DNA from: Aspidiotus rigidus
Taxonomy: Eukaryota; Arthropoda; Insecta; Hemiptera; Diaspididae
Assembly: GCA_035079385.1 (NCBI GenBank)
Contig: JAVHKY010000043.1
Location: 62,001-126,000 of the forward strand
Direction: 5' to 3'
DNA: 64,000 nt
This document shows positions 31,227 to 42,670 of this stretch, one piece after another. How positions within the stretch are numbered: position 1 is the stretch's first letter; each line of letters starts with the position of its first letter. The translations under genes were made by a program, and so were the position numbers. Under the pieces are notes generated by a model that did no database searches, was not told the origin of the DNA, and saw nothing but the letters and a program-made list of their open reading frames with translations.

Positions 31227-31935
31227 ACCGGTTAAGGGTGTACAATGAGTAAGTATCATTAGATTTCTTTTGAGGATATCCCCTGGAAGTAATTCGCCTA
31301 CAACAATGAAGCCACGCAAAATATACAACAAAATACTCCTCGTCATGCTCAACATAGCTACCCTAGCTACTAGTCACGGAACCTCCCAATTCACAAAATA
31401 TTTTCATGTCATGAAGGAAGTCGAAAAATTGGTCAGGTCTGGTTCGGATGTTACACTGGGAGCACGAGAAGAACTTACGAGTGCAACGGATGCGGACCAA
31501 AAAGAAGAAGGCGAGGAAATCCGTGCTGGAACTATCTCTTGTCCTAACTCTATAGGTAACAAATTTGGAAACTTTAACTTCCGTGCAAAACTGACCCAAA
31601 ACGTAACGACAAGCAATTAACGTTCAACAAAAGTAGTGCCGATAGAGACGAAGGTAGCCGCAGAGGACGAAAACGTAAGATAGATACTGTGACACAGCCA
31701 GCAAGTAAAAGCAAACGTAAAAATCTTCTCTGCCTCTTTTGCTACGTGCCCATCATTCTTGATGAAATAGGAATAATATTCACAGACTGTTGTTCAACGC
31801 CAGTACACACCTGCTGTTTTGATGAGTGTAAAAATTGCAGCAACTAAAACTTCCACTTTTCAAATACCTACACTTTAGTATACTGGTACACACTTAGTAT
31901 TGTATTCAAATACACTTTTGCGTATCTATGAATAG
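31227..31935 (+). other. Segment bracketed by the palindromic arrays; decayed coding look
   Basis: A 116-codon frame (31270-31620) and neighbouring frames contain Cys pairs (TYECNGCGPKRRRRG in one frame, and further Cys near 31790-31850) reminiscent of a zinc-binding tail such as a transposase C-terminus. Stops interrupt every frame. I do not recognise a family. Confidence 0.3.
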
Positions 31936-32103
31936 CATTTTATTTGTAGGTACACTGTACCTGTATATAACATCTTGGCCGTCGGTATATCCCTACGAAT
32001 AACTGTTCAGTCGTCGGTACGTACCTACAAATAACTTGTAAGATGTCGGTATGTACCTGCAAACAACATTTTAGCAGTCGGTACTGTACCTACAAATAAC
32101 GCG
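31936..32103. repeat. Array of short palindromic GTCGGTACGTACCTACAAAT units (right)
   Basis: Four units containing GTCGGTA...GTACCTACAAATAAC. It is the right-hand partner of the array at 31102-31226. Confidence 0.75.
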
Positions 32104-32132
32104 CTACCTAGAAATGTTAGGTATGTAGTATA

Positions 32133-32255
32133 TTACTGTACGAGCAGCGAAAGTGTGAATTATCGCACCGAGTTTGATCATAGCACCACAAGCAAAGCGA
32201 GTCGAGCCAATCAAATGAGATTGCGATATTTTCTACGTCGCTGCTCGTACTGTAA
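32133..32255. mobile_element. Small MITE-like inverted-repeat element
   Basis: The ends TTACTGTACGAGCAGCGA (32133-32150) and TCGCTGCTCGTACTGTAA (32238-32255) are reverse complements with one mismatch. Total length is 123 bp, with no coding capacity. Confidence 0.75.
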
Positions 32256-33308
32256 GATAGTTTTTTAAACGACATACGCCGGAAGCAATTTGCTGATACT
32301 TGAATAAATTTGATTTTCCAAAATGTCAAGTGTTTTATTACAATTCACGGAATCCGTAAATCAATGGAGTCGTTCTTCAAAGGATTAGGTCATTGTCCAA
32401 TCAGAATCATTGTTGCTGAGTTTTTTCGCCACTATTTTCATGATTCTTATTGGTGAACAATAAATGCAGTTTTCGTTGTCTAAAATAAACGTATCTTCGG
32501 TGTATGTGTTTAAAAAAAATTACATCACGAACTGAATAGCCACATCGCAGAGGGGCGACAAGGTACCCTCCAATGAGCAACTAACGAGCAATGAGCGCAA
32601 AGAGTTGCAAGTAATAGATGAAATATTACCGGAACAAGAAATCGATATTTTACCTGTTCATTCAACGACACCTCTCCGCGCGTTTACTCATTTCTGTTGC
32701 GGGCGCGGATTTACAAGAACCCTTTAAGGCAGAGGGGATATTTTATTGGTTAATGTTCTTATTTTTGGGCTTTCTTCACACGTTCCTCTCCCCTCCCCGT
32801 AAATCAGCGACTTTTTATCCAATTGTGGTCTCAATTGCAGCCCATACTTTTGAGTTCACTGAGACAGCACTTCTCGTGCAATATGGAACACCCTAAAACG
32901 CTTTTCAACTTTTCATTGAGCAACACTGCTCGTCGCTCGGAAAGTATCGTGGCTCGAATTGTAATGATAGCCTTTTCTCCTCTTATCGCGCGGCTCCTTC
33001 CGACGATTTCTCTGCGAAAAAATCGTTTCCTTATTTAATTTTTGAAATCGTCGTAAAACGAAAACAAAATTGACTGAATCTGAAGATTGAGCCTAATATA
33101 ATGATTGCTGAAGATCGAAATCTCTCCAGATCCCGAAAGTAAGTCAAGGCCATTGGTGACATCATAAAGCGTCTCGCGTCTTACAGATTTCCGACTGACT
33201 CCCAGCGCAAAGACATGTACATATAAAAAAAAAAAAAGTCAATATCAGGAACTCGAGACACATCAATAAAATTGTAAAATTAGGAACGACCGCTGTGCAG
33301 CTCCCAAT

Positions 33309-33355
33309 TGGTCGAGTGATGGACTAAAAATCTGAATGTCACAAGTTTGAATGCC
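33309..33355 (+). repeat. Possible tRNA-derived SINE head
   Basis: TTGGTCGAGTGATGG resembles a Pol III A box and AGTTTGAATGCC, 22 nt further on, a degraded B box. The spacing is short but within range for tRNA-derived sequence. No cloverleaf could be folded. Weak call. Confidence 0.25.
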
Positions 33356-34108
33356 GCCGTGGTCTGAATAGAGATAAAAACAAACAAAAATTTAACGCAG
33401 GAGATGTGATATAGTCTCCGTGATTCAAGGAAATCCATAATGAACCAATCACGTTCACCTGAGCAGAAACTGTACAGGTACAAGGCATTTACCTAATCAG
33501 TACAAGGATATAATATTTTGGCATAGTTTGGCAAAAATTGCCCGCTATACACTGGTATTATGTATTTGTAGAAAATGTAATCATTTACTGATAGTATTTA
33601 TTGATTGGACATGGTGTCCTGCTTGTACGCGTACAGCCTTCATATAGGTATTTTGTAAGAGTGTGCGGTTATAGGCTATGGAAATCATCACTTTTAAAAT
33701 ATTACGTGCCTCTAATATCTACGAGTATATGTGGGTACGTTCGAGAATGCGGTATACAGATATTTTATACTCAAACTACCCAAATACCTATTATGTACGT
33801 TTACTCGATATACTCACCTTACTCGGTATATACTTACCTACATGCACTGTACATCATACTCTCACGTGCGCTTCTATTTGTATTACGCGTACGCTCGGAT
33901 TTCCCGAAGGATTTGACTTACATGCGCCGCTTTTCCGCCTCGTACAATATTACAGTCTTTTCATTTTCTTTACTTATTTTTCTTGGAAGATTTTCAATTA
34001 CGTTGCCAGCTAAAATTACGCACTGAAGAAGTCGATTTGCCTTTTCAAAACTGGTGAGGTAACCGAGCTAGTGACATCGTCATATCTTTGTCCTTTCTTA
34101 TTTCTTTT

Positions 34109-34430
<322 letters not shown>

Positions 34431-34973
34431 CTACTCAACATTCTTTTTCACGAATACTTTTCGTGTAGTATCGTCGTGTAAACTCACATATATTTCTCAA
34501 GGCTTTCGTTCATTGTAAATCATTTTTGAAAGAAACTTTTTTGTAAAGGGTATCTCGAGAAGACTTCTGATGTTGTAGAATTCTTAAAATGCATCTTAAA
34601 GGTCGTTTACCCAGTTATTATTTTCTTCTTATCTCATGATTTTCCTTCGTCTGAAAGTTGGATATTCGTCTCAGAGCGCAGGTTCGGCCAAATTCTTTGA
34701 TGTGAAATTTCGTCCGCACACTTCACGCAAAAATGAGCGTATTTTGATTCATTAGACGAGTAGCAATTTGGACCTTTCAGCGGTAGTGTCGGTCAATTTA
34801 AAAATTAACGAGAACGGGGCAATTAAAAAACCAGGCAGCGTGAGTAGTGAAAAAAAGTTTTTCTTGAATCGATCAAAATAAAAAAATACGTAATTTATGG
34901 GAAATTACTTTTCGGCGGGAGACCCACCATCCGTTTAGTTACTGGGGGGCCTTCAGAGGAATTCTTTCCGCGT

Positions 34974-35190
34974 ACGCATAACGCTGGGGGACGTAACGCT
35001 GGCGCGCGTAACGCTAGGACTTAGAAAAATTTGTGACCTTCTATGGGCTAGTATAGTGACTTAGAAAAATTTTCAGCTATACTATGCGGCTTTGAAAAAT
35101 TTTCACAGCACCTGTATAGTCATCTGTGGAACTTGGAAAAATTTCGGCTGTTCTATAGCAACAGAACTTGGAAAAATTTATAATCTCTAT
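34974..35190. repeat. Two short tandem arrays
   Basis: Three CGTAACGCTgg-type units (34977-35020) are followed by about four units of roughly 40 bp built on GACTTAGAAAAATTTTCAGC and ATACTATG. The second unit resembles the interior of the AACAGG-ended family (GACTTGGAAAAATTT). Confidence 0.7.
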
Positions 35191-35374
35191 TTACTTCAAA
35201 TTTCCTACATAATTATACCTTTCACATTTCTACAAATTTGCTCTTTCAAAATCTTCAATCATTACAGACATCAAAAATTATACCCTATAATCTACATAAG
35301 CTTAGAATCTTCAATCCTAAACCATGAGTCGCGGGTCTCCCGCAACTCTTGCTTCCTGAGCAAGAGCCTGTAAG

Positions 35375-35519
35375 TCTTTTTTTCGAAGGGAGTCATTCTA
35401 AAAAAAGTAAAACGAGCAGTAAAATTGCTGTAGCCACAAAAACATTGAAAAGACACCGTAGCGCCTTGGGTTAAAATGGAGAAAGACATCTAACTAACTA
35501 TGTCTGGGAACATGAACAT
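35375..35519 (-). mobile_element. 3' tail of a Penelope-like element, separated by an insertion
   Basis: Read on the minus strand it aligns with the tail of the + strand Penelope copy at 41920-42060 (shared ACGGTGTCTTTTCAATGTTT-like blocks and a TCGTTTTACT stretch). Its missing 5' neighbour is at 39086-39245, on the far side of the TIR element. Confidence 0.75.
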
Positions 35520-35739
35520 ATCCCTATTGACAAAAATGAACTAGAAAATACGAGGCGCACAATGCGTTTTTTTTTCCCAAAAATGACACATATTTGTCGC
35601 GGCGGAGCGTACCAAACTTTCGCGAGCTTTCAGGTTCTATCGCCACCGAATTATAAAGAGCATCAGTATTCGGCTACCGTTCTAAAGTTAGCTTCCCTAT
35701 GGTGCGATTTCAAAGAGCGTCACTGTTGTTGGCGTACAG

Positions 35740-36020
35740 AATAGCAACAGCGTTTAATAGCGATTCTGATTTCCGCCTACGGACGCCGCAGCATGAAAAG
35801 TGACTGCGTTCAGAAGCGATTTTTATACGTCGTAGTTTCCGCCTACAGACGCTGCAACGCCATAGCATAAAAAAGTGACTGCGCTCAGTGGCGATTTTTT
35901 ACGTAGTAGTTTCCGCGTGTAGACGTTGCTTTCTTGACGTTCAGATGCGATTTCTAGACATACAAATTTTCGCGTACAGAAGCAGCGGCCTAGAAAATTG
36001 ACAGCGTTTGGAAGAGATTT
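35740..36020. repeat. Subterminal tandem array (left) of the 3.57-kb element
   Basis: About three units of roughly 80 bp sharing GTGACTGCG, GCGATTTTT and TTTCCGCCTACAGACGC. Related motifs recur in the array near the other end. Confidence 0.7.
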
Positions 36021-36727
36021 CTAAAAGTCAGTCTCAACAATTAAAATTTTCTTCAATTTTCTCATCAATTTTCTTTAAATTGAGTTTAATCAACTTTGAA
36101 ATAATTCAAAATTTTATTGAGGATACCATCAAAATTTTGAACATAAATTTGACTTGATCTGGAGAAAAAATTGATGAGCAAAATTGACAAAAATTTTGAG
36201 AGCAGTCTTACAAGCACAATAATTGTTGTTTGTGAACACTGCTGCTTTGAAAAGATTGGTTTGGAAGAAAAAATATCCACATTAACAATATCGTATAGGT
36301 ACAAAAAATACAGGCCTACACTTGTATAAATTTTTTCTTCAAAAATTTTATAATAATTGCGTACAATTTTAAGTCGTATAGTTTTGTTTGATGAAATTGG
36401 TTTTTCGTTGATAATGGTAGTAACTTGATAGTTTAACGTCACGTGGTCCTAAACTTGATGAGAACAGAAGATTTCAATTATAAAACTAAGTTGAATATTC
36501 CGTTTGTAATGAAAAATAATAAATCTTTCAATGAGTGATTAGTTTGCATCTTCCTTTAATGATCAAGTAAAAAGTACAACGAGCACAGAAATAAGAAAAA
36601 AAAAACGTTACGACTTGTCCGATAAAAGGTGGAGCAATGAGCCAATCACGGTGGAATATGTTGAAAAATCATAAATGGAAAGGAAAAATTTTAGGATATA
36701 AATAAACAAAATTTGAGTTGATAGAAC

Positions 36728-38074
36728 TTTATTGTTCATAATCATTATTTTTCTTTCATAAAATGATGATAGATTAAACGCCTGAGAAAGACAACGCAAA
36801 CACGCGTGTAACTTACATTTTCACCATCGCATTTTTCAGCCGTCGGAGGTGGTGGCTGCATGCCCTCTAATTCCCCATTTTCTCGAGATTCATTCGAGGT
36901 AGTTGCATTGATAACATCGACCGGTGTAATACTCACGATATTCTGGGGAGTGACGTCTGGTTAATCATAAAGATTATTTGAAAGTAATTTGAATATTCAA
37001 CTACAGTTCAAAAAATATTAAGGGTGTTCTTCACCCGTGCTACCTACAAACGTCAAGCGTTCGTCGTACTTCGTACTTCATTCTTCTCCTCCAGCAGACA
37101 TGCCGTAGACCGGTAGTCGTATCTGCCGTACAAATAATGTTTGACGAACGTGCAGGTATTGAATTCCGCAAAAAGGTTGTTAAAATACGAGTGATGTAGG
37201 ACTATTCTCCCTAATCGTAGACACTGCACGTTTGTCAAACTTTTGCACGGGAGGCAGGTATATCAGTCATACACAGTGTTACCACAGGAGAATGTATTGA
37301 TAGTATGGTGCGTTATACTGCGATAATATCTTAATGAACGAGTTGCCAAACTTTAAACGCAAATTTCTCGGAAATTTGTTTTTAGGCGCTAAGGATCTTC
37401 CTCCCGAGCTGGGCAAAAATTTGCATTCCATTAATCAAAAAATTAAAACTGTAATCTTATAGAAAATTTAACGTAGCTTCTGATTGAACTGAGGTATTAT
37501 TGTCGTAAGATACAAAGTTTGCGAAATGAAAAAAAAAAAACTGTCAGAAACAACCTTTCTCACTACATTGATTTTCAAAAAATTTTTAATTTTTGTGTGC
37601 GTTGTTAGCACATTGAATACATCTTAATTCAACTTTGTACGGCAGATTACTGGTGCCTTTTTAAAAATTTTACTTCATCTTATTTTAATTTCTCGAGAGT
37701 GGTACCTAATTCACCCAATTATTTCGAACACACTGAATGACCTTACATCACGATCTGCGTAATCAGATGTGCGATAATTATAATTTGATAAATTACAGGA
37801 GACATGGAAAGCTACAATCGAGAAATGTTTGAAATACATTCGTAATTGAATGTAATCTTATTTCATAGTTTTTCAGAACTTGGAAAATTATCGTTCTGAC
37901 AGACAGTCCTTTAGATTGAATCTATCTGGGCGTTATTTCAAACACGAAAAAATCACGCGAATGTGAAGACGTAAACAAATTTGAAACACTTTGTTTGATA
38001 CTACTGGTACCTAATCAACTACCGGTATTAGGGTAAGAATATCTATATATGTCAATAGGATTGTACTTACTCAT
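36728..38074 (-). CDS. Candidate small two-exon gene inside the TIR element (~71 aa), function unknown
   Basis: On the minus strand, AAAAATGA at 38074-38071 is followed by a consensus donor GTAAGT. An acceptor CAG at 36959-36957 opens a frame at 36956 that joins in phase (ATG A + AC) to give MNVTPQNIVSITPVDV. It continues through EGMQPPPPTAEKCDGEN to a stop at 36745, and AATAAA follows at 36733-36728. An alternative donor (AAT|GTAAGT at 36816) would extend the gene leftward instead. The protein is acidic, with a Pro-rich patch and no recognised domain. It may be a gene of the element, a captured host exon or chance. The evidence is splice-site quality, start context and poly(A) signal only. 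Confidence 0.3.
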
Positions 38075-38579
38075 TTTTCCGCTTCTGATCAGTCGAGTGA
38101 TGACGAACCCAAGGGCCAAGAAACAAACGTACCGAAATTTATCCGCAAACGAATAAAAAACGTATGAAACACGATATTATAATATTAATAAAATCAATTC
38201 ACAACGCGCTTAACAACGCACCACCCACCTGCAGTACAACGGTCGAACCAAAATGACAGAAAATAAAAATTAAAAATCACCACACCAACGCGACAGGACG
38301 ATCAAAAAAATAGATGTAAGAGTATAAGCCTATGACGTCTTTTGTTTTATGTATGCATGCATCAATCTTGGTACTTGCACCTATCCTTCTCACTCAGACG
38401 GCAAACGCAACGTCTTTTCGCAAACCTGCTTGCACTCACCGGCAAGCGAAAAAACGGTGACACGTGGCAGTAGGTTCGTTGCGGGGTGTGAGTGCATACG
38501 ATTTCCGTAATTCGAGAAAACGCTTCCAAAAACAGCATTATAATCGTCACATTTTCAAGCTGCTTCTAGTGACTGCGTG

Positions 38580-38790
38580 AGAAATAGCAGCGTCTAGAGG
38601 CAACTTTTCATTCCGCCTAGTGCGCCGCGAATTGCAAAACCTCTTCACACCTTCAATTTTCAGCAGGGACATAAAGCAGCGTGTAGATGCGATTTTTCAT
38701 TCCTCTTAATCCGCCGCCTAATGTAGAAACTTTTCCTACCTTGAATTTTCAGTGGAGACAATCACAATCGCAGCGTTTCGTTGCGATTAT
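38580..38790. repeat. Subterminal tandem array (right) of the 3.57-kb element
   Basis: Two to three units of about 105 bp with AGCAGCGTCTAGAGG or AGCAGCGTGTAGATGCGATT, TTTTCATTCCGCCT and ACCTTCAATTTTCAG motifs. Confidence 0.7.
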
Positions 38791-39085
38791 GAGTTGCCTC
38801 CTCTATTTGACAAAAAAAAAAATCGCGTCAGTTCGCGGGGATTTCTCACATTTAGTTCAAGAAGCCACGTTGACGTTACAAAAATTCCGATACTCAGTCA
38901 CTCATCATTCCTCCGCAGGTATGAAATGAGCTTTTTATTTTTCCGGCTTTGTGAAGAGGTGACTTGATTAATCAGTCGCGACATAGAGCAAATTTTCCAG
39001 CCAAAATTCGGCATTTCGCCGCGTAAAATGAATAATCCGCAGCAAAGCGCCACGAAATTCGCGAGCATATTTTGTCAATAGGGAT

Positions 39086-39245
39086 CTGTGGAAATCAAGA
39101 CCCAACTTGTGAATCATACTCGTAAACTAGTTTAATCAACCCCTCATCAGGTATGTACCTGTTGAGCACCTTAACATTGTCGCTATTCAAATGACGGATA
39201 ATTTTGATATGTTCTGACGCAATGCGTTTAAAATACGAGTTTACT
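39086..39245 (-). pseudogene. C-terminal end of a Penelope-like ORF
   Basis: Minus-strand codons give SDNVKVLNRYIPDEGLIKLV, matching the + strand copy at about 41.8 kb. Only the last 45 or so codons and the start of the tail are present. The tail continues at 35519 after the inserted TIR element. Confidence 0.8.
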
Positions 39246-40097
39246 CGAAAAATTACCCATCGAATTTACAAAAGTTAGAAGACCAACAAATATCAAGCAA
39301 ATTGAAAAATTCTGCCAATTCTTTGTGACAAATACTTGATTGAACTATGAGGTCTCCCATATGTTGGATAGAGATGGCGTCCATGAATTCGCCATCTACA
39401 GGAAAGATACTTCGACCGATATTACTATCCACGCCAAACCTTTGTGCCCTGCGCTTCATTCATCGGCTGACCAGTATTCCGTTCAGTAAGTCCGCTGTTG
39501 CATATATGCTGCATTTATGCACTCGTTCCACTCTTTTTCGAATCCCATCTCTTATATTTTTTCTACTTTCTTTTTCCTATTCTTTTTGACTTAGTCATTG
39601 TCAACCTTCATTTGTCTCCTACCTAACTCTTTTCCTCTGACGCAAATCCTATCTCTTATTCTCAACTTTCTTTCCTAATAGTCTTGTTTTTCACAGAAAC
39701 TAATCGTTCTGTTTTTCTCCTATTTCTCTTATTTCTAATCACTCTATTTTTCTGCTAACCCGTTATCGTCTCATCCGGCCTCGAATATTCCTCGACAAAC
39801 TAACTACCTATTCTTCATCCGTTCGACTTCTACTAATCCCGATATCTCAATACTTGTGTCTTGTTTCTACACGTGATACCAATTTCAGGCGAACATACAA
39901 TGTATGCTCGCACTCTCGTTATCTTTCACTCTTAATCTCTTTTCGTTCATGCTAAAACTCTTTCTACTTCCTCGAACCATTTTCACCAAATTCTTATGTA
40001 CCATTAATTTTAATCGTTCTGTTTACTAACCATGTTTTTCTTCCTATATTTAAGCAGCATGGTCACAATGGACAAGCCAGTACTCAGTTACGGTAGG
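39246..40097. other. No recognised gene
   Basis: Short open frames only. A pyrimidine-rich tract covers about 39520-39960. Nothing else was recognised. Confidence 0.45.
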
Positions 40098-40912
40098 TGT
40101 CGAAACTTTTCGACTTTGATAAATCAAAATTCGTAATGCATTCGAAATTTAATTGGCTGAGAAAGTTCCGTTCAGTTCATTGACCTACAACTCTGCTTTA
40201 CGCCTTGCCTGGCATTTCATATTTTCGGAGAGAGAATATTTCGGTTCGGGAAAGAAAGTTACTCGAGTTCAATTTGTACAGAGAGATTACCGCATTCAAT
40301 TCCGTATTCAATTTATATCTCGAGATTTTGCATCAATCTAGAAGAGTTTCGTACCAGGCAAGGCAAGACAGATATAAAGAAATGGATGGTGAAAATGTAG
40401 AATCTTCTGCAAATCAAGTACGTGAAAATCGTAGGTATATTAGTATACCGTCTAGCGAATCCTCGAACGAACTGAACTTTCTCAATCGGCAATCTAGATC
40501 TTAAGACGATGCTCTTACTTTCCATTAGCGCAAATGCGCTCCTTTGTGATTAAGCTAGATATTGCGTAGCATATATTTTACGACTTCTTATACTAAGGGT
40601 AGACTTCGATTTGCCCGCAGGTTTTCAAGAACGCAGAATCTAGACCGAGGAGAAAATGTAATGTAACGCGTTATAACTTTATATATAATAATAGATATTT
40701 CAATAAACGTTCGTTCGAGGATATGTATTCTTAATTACGTTAGAACGTAGATCGTTGTAGGCATAAAAGTCCATTCATCCCTACGAGAAAGTATTAAGTC
40801 ATCCACGATCCGCAACAAAACAATCGTGAAACTGATTCGCGATTATATGTCGAATAACGTGAATTTTCGACAACTGGTGGTATTATCAATTTCAATTTTG
40901 TGGGGCCGGGAG
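40098..40912 (+). mobile_element. LTR-like segment
   Basis: TGTCGAAA begins at 40098 and again at 40913, so this 815-bp block could be an LTR followed by the start of another. It contains TATATATAAT near 40685 and AATAAA near 40702. No protein domain was seen, and the repeats at the two ends are short. Weak call. Confidence 0.25.
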
Positions 40913-41289
40913 TGTCGAAAATGTCGAAAAGTCTGTTTACTTCATTTTCAACTTCGATTCATCGAAATCTATAGTATTCTTTATGAAACATAGTCATTAG
41001 AATTTCCAAGTAGGTATCTTGTCATTCTGGATGAATATCTGCGCTGCAACGTTCCTTTCGATTTCGTTCACTACTCTGAGTATTCCGTGTTATTTATCTC
41101 ACGACAACTCTAGTTCAATTTATTATTTTCGTTTCGTTTATATCATTTCATGAATCCAAGTAAGTATTCGTTCTTGTCATAAAGCTTGTGTCCTTTCGAA
41201 TCCTTTGGAGAATCTTTTCCTATTCACGACTTTCATGTTGAGATAAAACGCAACACCGCCTTCCATAAGGAGCTGTTGACTATAAGGCC

Positions 41290-42060
41290 CTTGAGTGAAT
41301 GAGGTCAACCTAGATATTGACCTTATGATTCAAAGGAAAATTACTCGGAAATGCCTAGACCTCCCACGCAATCTGACCTTTGAAAGTGGAAAGCGTTGGA
41401 TAAGGCTTCCGTTCTTGAGGAAGTTCTCATCACAATTGAGTCCTGTCCACCTTTTTGGTTTTCGGACTGCTTATTGTAATCTTGATACTGTTGAAAGCTT
41501 ATTTGTCTAGTTGAAAGACCCTATTCAATTGGTCGAGAGGAGTGGTGTTTACAAGGTAGAGTGTAATGCTTGTAAGGCAGTTTACATCAGCGAGACTGGC
41601 CGACAGCTACAAATTAGAATTGCTGAACATAGGAAGGCGTAGAAAAAGAAGAATTTAGGTAAATCAGCCTTTGCGGACCATCTAAATACTAGAGGCCATA
41701 GTATTGAAGAGGTGTCCAAGGTCCTCCTCCATTGGGAAAACTCGTATTTCGAACGCATTGCATTATAGAATATACCGAAATTATTAATTGTCATTTGAAT
41801 AGCGACACCGTTAAGGTACTCAACAGGTACATACCTGATGAGGGGTTGATTGAACCAGTTTGTGAGTATGATTCACATCGTAATGACTCGCTAATTCAGT
41901 CCTGATTTCATCGGATATTCATTTTCCAGACGTAGTTCGTTTAGTTGCTTTCATGTCTCCGTTGACGATGGTTATTTAACCGAAAGCGCTCCGGTGTCTT
42001 TTCAGTATTTCTGTGGCTGTTCCTCGTTTTACTCTTTTGAATATGCCTCCCTTCGGCGTG
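41290..42060 (+). pseudogene. Penelope-like element 3' part with GIY-YIG endonuclease
   Basis: A region before the endonuclease reads LPFLRKFSSQLSPVHLFGFR and, after a stop, LKDPIQLVERS. The GIY-YIG core follows: GVYKVECNACKAVYISETGR and LQIRIAEHRKA. SAFADHLNTRGHSIEE and ENSYFERIAL continue with frame breaks, ending in NRYIPDEGLIEPV and a tail to about 42060. In intact elements this nuclease works with an upstream reverse transcriptase, of which only the end may remain here. In the usual core, Ile-Gly-Glu-Thr is expected where Ile-Ser-Glu-Thr is seen. Confidence 0.85.
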
Positions 42061-42151
42061 TCTAGCCATAACTGGCCAATCGTATTAATTCCTTTTTTCT
42101 TTCTTTCTTTCTTTAAATTGTCTCCCTGAATCGCTTTGTACTCCAGTTATC

Positions 42152-42500
42152 AACAGGGAATCTGTTCTGGGGGGCTTTTTGAGAAAATTGCCGTGAGCCG
42201 TGCAGCAAAAAACTCGGAAGAATTTCGATTTTCGAGCTATATATGACAGGAGGAGGACTTGGAAAAATTTTGATTTTTGAGCCATATGTGATAGGAATTT
42301 TTTAAAGTCCTCCTTCTATCATATATAGCTCGAGATTCGAGAAAAATTTAAACTCTCAAACTATATTATACCAAGCTTATAGTAGGTCTAGGTCTAGGCC
42401 TTCTTTATACTAGCTCTATCTAGGTCTAGGCTTCCTTGAATTTTCAATACCAAATCCCATATGACTCATAAAACAGATTCCCTGTGTTCCTCGTTCAACT
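42152..42500 (-). mobile_element. Dispersed AACAGG-ended repeat, copy 2
   Basis: Inverted relative to copy 1. It starts AACAGGGAATCTGTTC and ends in CAGATTCCCTGTGTTCCTCG and TTCAACT. It holds two GAGCTATATATGACAGGAGG-type units plus a TAGGTCTAGGTCTAGGCCTT stretch shared with copies 1 and 3. Both ends are present. Confidence 0.8.
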
Positions 42501-42670
42501 TTTTTGAGATGAATGTCGTGATTTTAGTATGTATTTAAATGGAAGAAACGTTCAAATCCAGTACGACCTCCCAGCGAAAGTAAAGTCCGAATAAACTTTT
42601 GCTGCAGGCTACGAGTGTAATCATGTACAGATGGTGTGAGGTAACGCTGAGCCGCATGTAGACTTTTCAA

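Larger units (their letters stand above)
35520..39085. mobile_element. 3.57-kb TIR element inserted in a Penelope-like copy
   Basis: The ends are ATCCCTATTGACAAAA (35520-35535) and its exact reverse complement (39070-39085). Joining the flanks restores a continuous Penelope tail matching 41.9 kb, so these are true insertion borders. An AT dinucleotide at each end may be the target duplication. Tandem arrays lie near both ends (35.74-36.02 and 38.58-38.79 kb). A possible two-exon gene lies inside on the minus strand. No known transposase motif was found, so it may be non-autonomous or of an unrecognised class. Confidence 0.75.

Noticed and set aside
31096..32105. CRISPR-like repeat arrays
   Set aside because: Units are imperfect palindromes with irregular short spacing in a eukaryotic intron; no cas genes.
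40205..40504. 99-codon + strand frame as a host gene
   Set aside because: No domain, and it lies inside an LTR-like block.
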